Source of the DNA: Pyramidobacter sp.
GTDB taxonomy: Bacteria; Synergistota; Synergistia; Synergistales; Dethiosulfovibrionaceae
Length of the DNA stretch: 7,901 bases
Reading direction: 5' to 3'
Assembly (NCBI GenBank): GCA_017940445.1
Contig: JAGAYQ010000233.1
Coordinates: 1 to 7,901 of the forward strand
Every line of letters starts with the position of its first letter. Position 1 is the stretch's first letter. Below the pieces are notes generated by a model that saw only the letters and a list, made by a program, of their open reading frames with translations, made no database searches and had not been told where the DNA came from. This document shows, piece after piece, positions 5,324 to 7,901 of this stretch. Made by a program: the position numbers and the translations under genes.

Positions 5324-6231
5324 TCCCGCGTCCAAAGCCTGAAAAGTTCCGCCTGCGCCGCACGATGATGTTCATGAACGCGCAGAAGCCCGGCCTGATC
5401 AAAGACGCCTACATCTACGGCGCCGACAGCATCATGCTCGACCTGGAGGACGCCGTCGCCGAAAACCAGAAGGACAGCGCCCGCTTCTCGCTCTATCACG
5501 CGCTCACCACGATCGACTACGGCGACACCGAGGTGATCGTTAGAATCAACGGTCTCGACACGCCGCACTGGAAAGAAGACATCCGCGTGGCAGTGGCCGG
5601 CGGTGCTGACGGCATCCGCATCGCCAAGACGGAGACGGCCGACGATGTGAAAACTGTTGAAGCGGCCGTGCTGGAAGCCGAGCGCGAGTTCGGCGTCGAA
5701 GAAGGGCGCACGCTGCTGATGGCCGCCATCGAAAGCCCCAAGGGCGTGCTCAACGCCTACGAGATCTGCACCGCATCCGACCGCCTGTTCGGCGTCGCCA
5801 TCTCCGGCGGCGACTACCGCAAGTGCATGCAGGTCAAGCCCGTTCCCGGCGGCATCGAGATGCTGGGCGCCCGCGCCAACCTGCTCATCGCCGCCCGCGC
5901 CGCTGGCGTGCAGTGCTTCGACACCGTCTTCACCGACCTCGACGACGAAGCCGGTTTCCGCGCCGAGATGCAGCAGAACAAGGACATGGGCTTCGACGGA
6001 AAATCGCTGATCAACCCGCGCCAGATCCAGATCGTGCACGAGATGCTCGCGCCCACGCAGAAGGAGATCGCGCAGGCGGAAGCCATCGTGCGCACCATCC
6101 GCGAGAACGCCGCCAAGGGCATCGGCGTCTTCACGCTCAACGGCAAGATGCTCGACGTCGCCTTCCTGCCCGGAGCCGAGCGCGTCATTCAGCTGGCCAA
6201 GGCCAGCGGCCTGTACAAGGGGGACCTCTAA
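5320..6231 (+). CDS. citE: Citrate lyase beta subunit (citryl-ACP lyase)
   Basis: The 303-residue protein belongs to the HpcH/HpaI aldolase (CitE) family and cleaves citryl-ACP to acetyl-ACP and oxaloacetate. Visible motifs are RRTMMFMNAQKPGLI (13-27), IMLDLEDAV (38-46), VRIN with R75 for substrate carboxylate binding, MAAIESPKG with metal ligand E138, SGGDY with metal ligand D165, and GFDGKSLINPRQI (224-236). The usual GAED is changed to SGGD, losing the Glu before the metal-binding Asp; that Glu is not, as far as I know, a primary ligand. The start overlaps the citD stop, with GGGGAGG (5304-5310) 9 bases upstream; a longer frame from 5302 is not preferred. It is one base away from citF, as expected for an equimolar complex. 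Confidence 0.95.
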   Translation: MIPRPKPEKFRLRRTMMFMNAQKPGLIKDAYIYGADSIMLDLEDAVAENQKDSARFSLYHALTTIDYGDTEVIVRINGLDTPHWKEDIRVAVAGGADGIRIAKTETADDVKTVEAAVLEAEREFGVEEGRTLLMAAIESPKGVLNAYEICTASDRLFGVAISGGDYRKCMQVKPVPGGIEMLGARANLLIAARAAGVQCFDTVFTDLDDEAGFRAEMQQNKDMGFDGKSLINPRQIQIVHEMLAPTQKEIAQAEAIVRTIRENAAKGIGVFTLNGKMLDVAFLPGAERVIQLAKASGLYKGDL

Positions 6232-6232
6232 A

Positions 6233-7786
6233 ATGATCAACGCAGTCGGCAGAGATATTCCTGAAAGCGTCCTCGCCATGGGCTACGAGCCCTACAAGGG
6301 CAACGGTTCCCGCGACGGCCAGCTGCTCGCCAAGCAGGGTCCCAAGACGCGCATCTGCGAAAAGCCTCAGGAGACCAAGATCGTCGAATCGATCCGCGAA
6401 GCCATCATCAAGTGCGGGCTCAAAGACGGCATGACCGTCTCGTTCCATCACCACTTCCGCGACGGCGACTACATCGTCAACATGGTCATGAAGGAAGTCG
6501 TCGCCCTCGGCCTGAAAGACATCACCATTGCCGCTTCCAGCCTCGGTTCCGCCCACGACCCCATCGCGCAGTACATCGAAGACGGCATCGTCACCGGCAT
6601 CCAGACCAGCGGCATCCGCGGCCGCATGGGCGAAGTGGTATCTCATGGCAAGCTGAAAACGCCCGCCATCCTGCGCAGCCACGGCGGACGCGTTCGCGCC
6701 ATCGAAGAAGGCAAAGTCCACATCGATGTGGCCTTCATCGGCGCCCCGACGAGTGACGAGTACGGCAACTGCCGCGCCCTGGGCGGCAAGAGCGACTGCG
6801 GCGTGCTCAGCTACGCCGTCGTCGACAGCGAATACGCCGACAAAGTCGTCGTCATCACCGACACGCTCGTGCCCTACCCCAACTTCCCCGCCTCCATCCA
6901 CGGCATCAACGTCGATTACGTCGTCAAAGTCGACGAGATCGGCAATCCCAAGAAGATCGCCTCCGCCGCCGCACGAATGACGCAGAACCCGCGCGACCTG
7001 ATGATGGCCGAAGCCACCGCCAAGGTGATGGCCGCCACGCCGTGGTTCAAGGACGGCTTTTCGTTCCAGACCGGCGCGGGTGGCCCCTCGCTGGCCGTCA
7101 ACCGCTTCATCGAGCCGCTCATGCGTGAGCGTGATATCAAGATGAGCTTCGCCATCGGCGGCATCGCCGGCCCAATCTGCGAGCTGCAGCGCAAGGGCCT
7201 CGTCGGCTGCATCGTCGACACGCAGGATTTCGACATCGGCGCCATTGACGACATCCGCACCAACCCCAATCACTACGAGATCAGCGCCAGCGAATACGCC
7301 AACCCCGCCAACAAGGGCGCGTTCGTCAACAAGCTGGATTTCGTCATCCTCGCCGCCCTGGAGATCGACACCGACTTCAACGTCAACGTCATCACCGGAT
7401 CTGACGGCGTGCTGCGCGGCGCTCCCGGCGGACACCCCGACACGGCCGCCGGCGCCAAGTGCACGATCATCGTCACGCCGCTGACGCGCGGACGCATGGC
7501 CACCGTGTGCGAACACGTCGTCACCGTCACCACCCCCGGCGACACCGTCGATGTGCTCGTCACCGATTACGGCGTGGCCGTCAACCCGCGCCGAGCCGAC
7601 ATCATCGAGTGCCTCGACAAAGCCGGCGTGAAGCATGTGCCCATCAAGCAGCTCCAGGAAAAAGCCTACAGCCTCGTCGGCCGCCCCGATCCGCTGGAGT
7701 GGAAGGACAAAGTGGTCGCCATCCTCGAAGCCCGCGACGGCACCGTGCTCGACGTGGTGCGCGAGATCAAGCCGTTTGAGCTGTAA
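6233..7786 (+). CDS. citF: Citrate lyase alpha subunit (citrate:acetyl-ACP transferase)
   Basis: The 517-residue protein has the typical full CitF length. It swaps acetyl for citrate on the CitD carrier, the first step of citrate cleavage in anaerobic citrate fermentation. Recognisable segments are TVSFHHHFRDGDYIVNMV (68-85), ASSLGSAHDP (101-110), GIRGRMGEVVSHGKL (127-141), FIGAPTSDEYGNCRALGGKS (168-187) and SFQTGAGGPSLAV (277-289). The second CoA-transferase-like half contains NVITGSDGVLRGAPGGHPDTA. AAGGGGG (6217-6223) lies 9 bases before the ATG, and the gene begins one base after the citE stop. No frame disruption is seen. It is the last gene in the window and is followed by a strong hairpin. 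citC, citX and citG do not follow within the window. Confidence 0.96.
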   Translation: MINAVGRDIPESVLAMGYEPYKGNGSRDGQLLAKQGPKTRICEKPQETKIVESIREAIIKCGLKDGMTVSFHHHFRDGDYIVNMVMKEVVALGLKDITIAASSLGSAHDPIAQYIEDGIVTGIQTSGIRGRMGEVVSHGKLKTPAILRSHGGRVRAIEEGKVHIDVAFIGAPTSDEYGNCRALGGKSDCGVLSYAVVDSEYADKVVVITDTLVPYPNFPASIHGINVDYVVKVDEIGNPKKIASAAARMTQNPRDLMMAEATAKVMAATPWFKDGFSFQTGAGGPSLAVNRFIEPLMRERDIKMSFAIGGIAGPICELQRKGLVGCIVDTQDFDIGAIDDIRTNPNHYEISASEYANPANKGAFVNKLDFVILAALEIDTDFNVNVITGSDGVLRGAPGGHPDTAAGAKCTIIVTPLTRGRMATVCEHVVTVTTPGDTVDVLVTDYGVAVNPRRADIIECLDKAGVKHVPIKQLQEKAYSLVGRPDPLEWKDKVVAILEARDGTVLDVVREIKPFEL

Positions 7787-7789
7787 GGC

Positions 7790-7838
7790 AAATTCAAAGC
7801 CCACACGAAGACACGAAGGCCCTAAGGCACAAAGAAAA
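7790..7838. repeat. Dispersed intergenic repeat, copy B
   Basis: This stretch begins 3 bases after the citF stop and shares AAATTCAAAGCC, CGAAGACAC and CACAAAGAAAA in the same order with copy A (123-171). It also contains an internal near-repeat of ACACGAAG (7803-7810 and 7811-7818). Unlike copy A it has no matching inverted arm next to it. The reverse strand reads as CTTCGTGTCTTCGTG-like units, a style of intergenic repeat I recall from other genomes but cannot verify here. Confidence 0.55.
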
Positions 7839-7850
7839 GCATAAGGCATT

Positions 7851-7894
7851 AAAAAACGCGCCGCGCTTCCGATTTGATTCGGGAGCGCGGCGCG
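7851..7894. terminator. Strong GC-rich hairpin after citF, probable (bidirectional) terminator
   Basis: CGCGCCGCGCTTCC (7857-7870) pairs with GGGAGCGCGGCGCG (7881-7894), with one G-U pair in RNA, and the stem extends inward by G-C and A-T to a 6-base loop. Six A's (7851-7856) precede it, so on the - strand the stem is followed by six T's, a classical terminator for a gene coming from the right. On the + strand the visible tail is CTGTTCA up to the window end, so the U-run for citF is not shown. Confidence 0.8.
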
Positions 7895-7901
7895 CTGTTC
7901 A

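Noticed and set aside
6185..7849. A 554-codon open frame on the - strand opposite citF
   Set aside because: It is the antisense shadow of a strongly coding GC-rich gene. Its product is dominated by D, V, G, A and H with no recognisable domain, and citF is unambiguous.
266..7879. GATTTGATT shared between 266-274 and the terminator loop at 7871-7879
   Set aside because: A nine-base AT-rich match without flanking similarity is likely chance.
1..7901. CRISPR arrays, tRNA or rRNA genes, transposases or phage genes
   Set aside because: No regular repeat-spacer pattern, cloverleaf or mobile-element protein was seen on either strand by reading.

Overview
The window is GC-rich (roughly 60% G+C in genes) and almost fully coding. 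Gene content (tandem NlpA/MetQ-type binding proteins, an enolase-superfamily racemase, and a citrate lyase locus with a CitMHS transporter) suggests an anaerobic, amino-acid- and citrate-using bacterium. The protein style resembles Synergistota (Pyramidobacter/Jonquetella-like), but this is an impression from reading, not a database result. Secreted proteins with classical signal peptides and strong AGGAGG-type ribosome sites fit that guess without proving it.

Left block (1-2400, + strand): the 3' end of one NlpA/MetQ-family gene, a 172-base intergenic region with a long imperfect inverted repeat, a complete NlpA/MetQ-family binding-protein gene, then after 4 bases an N-acylamino-acid racemase / o-succinylbenzoate-synthase-like gene. 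A textbook intrinsic terminator closes the block. The most striking observation is that the complete binding protein is circularly permuted. It begins, right after its signal peptide, with what is normally the second half of the family (DPTN.GRAL, then a GGNY motif) and ends with the normal first half (IRVGV, then FQHKAF, then KTLDEL). The truncated upstream gene stops at the same unusual point, so both tandem paralogues appear to share the permuted layout.

Right block (2436-7901): a LysR-type regulator on the - strand is divergent from a + strand citrate locus: a CitMHS citrate-metal transporter, then citD (acyl carrier), citE (lyase beta) and citF (lyase alpha). citD and citE overlap by ATGA, and citE and citF are one base apart. 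The transporter imports citrate complexed with a divalent metal, and the CitDEF complex splits it to acetate and oxaloacetate. The genes that make and acetylate the CitD prosthetic group (citC, citX, citG) are not in the window, and a strong hairpin after citF suggests that this transcript ends there.

Other structure: a perfect TATAAT and a 12-bp hairpin lie between the transporter and citD. Two small hairpins lie in the transporter leader. A TCCATA-N10-TATGGA inverted repeat is a candidate LysR operator. A dispersed AT-rich repeat sits just after the stop codon of both the first and the last gene. There is no gene-free stretch over 300 bases. The long antisense open frames are compositional shadows.
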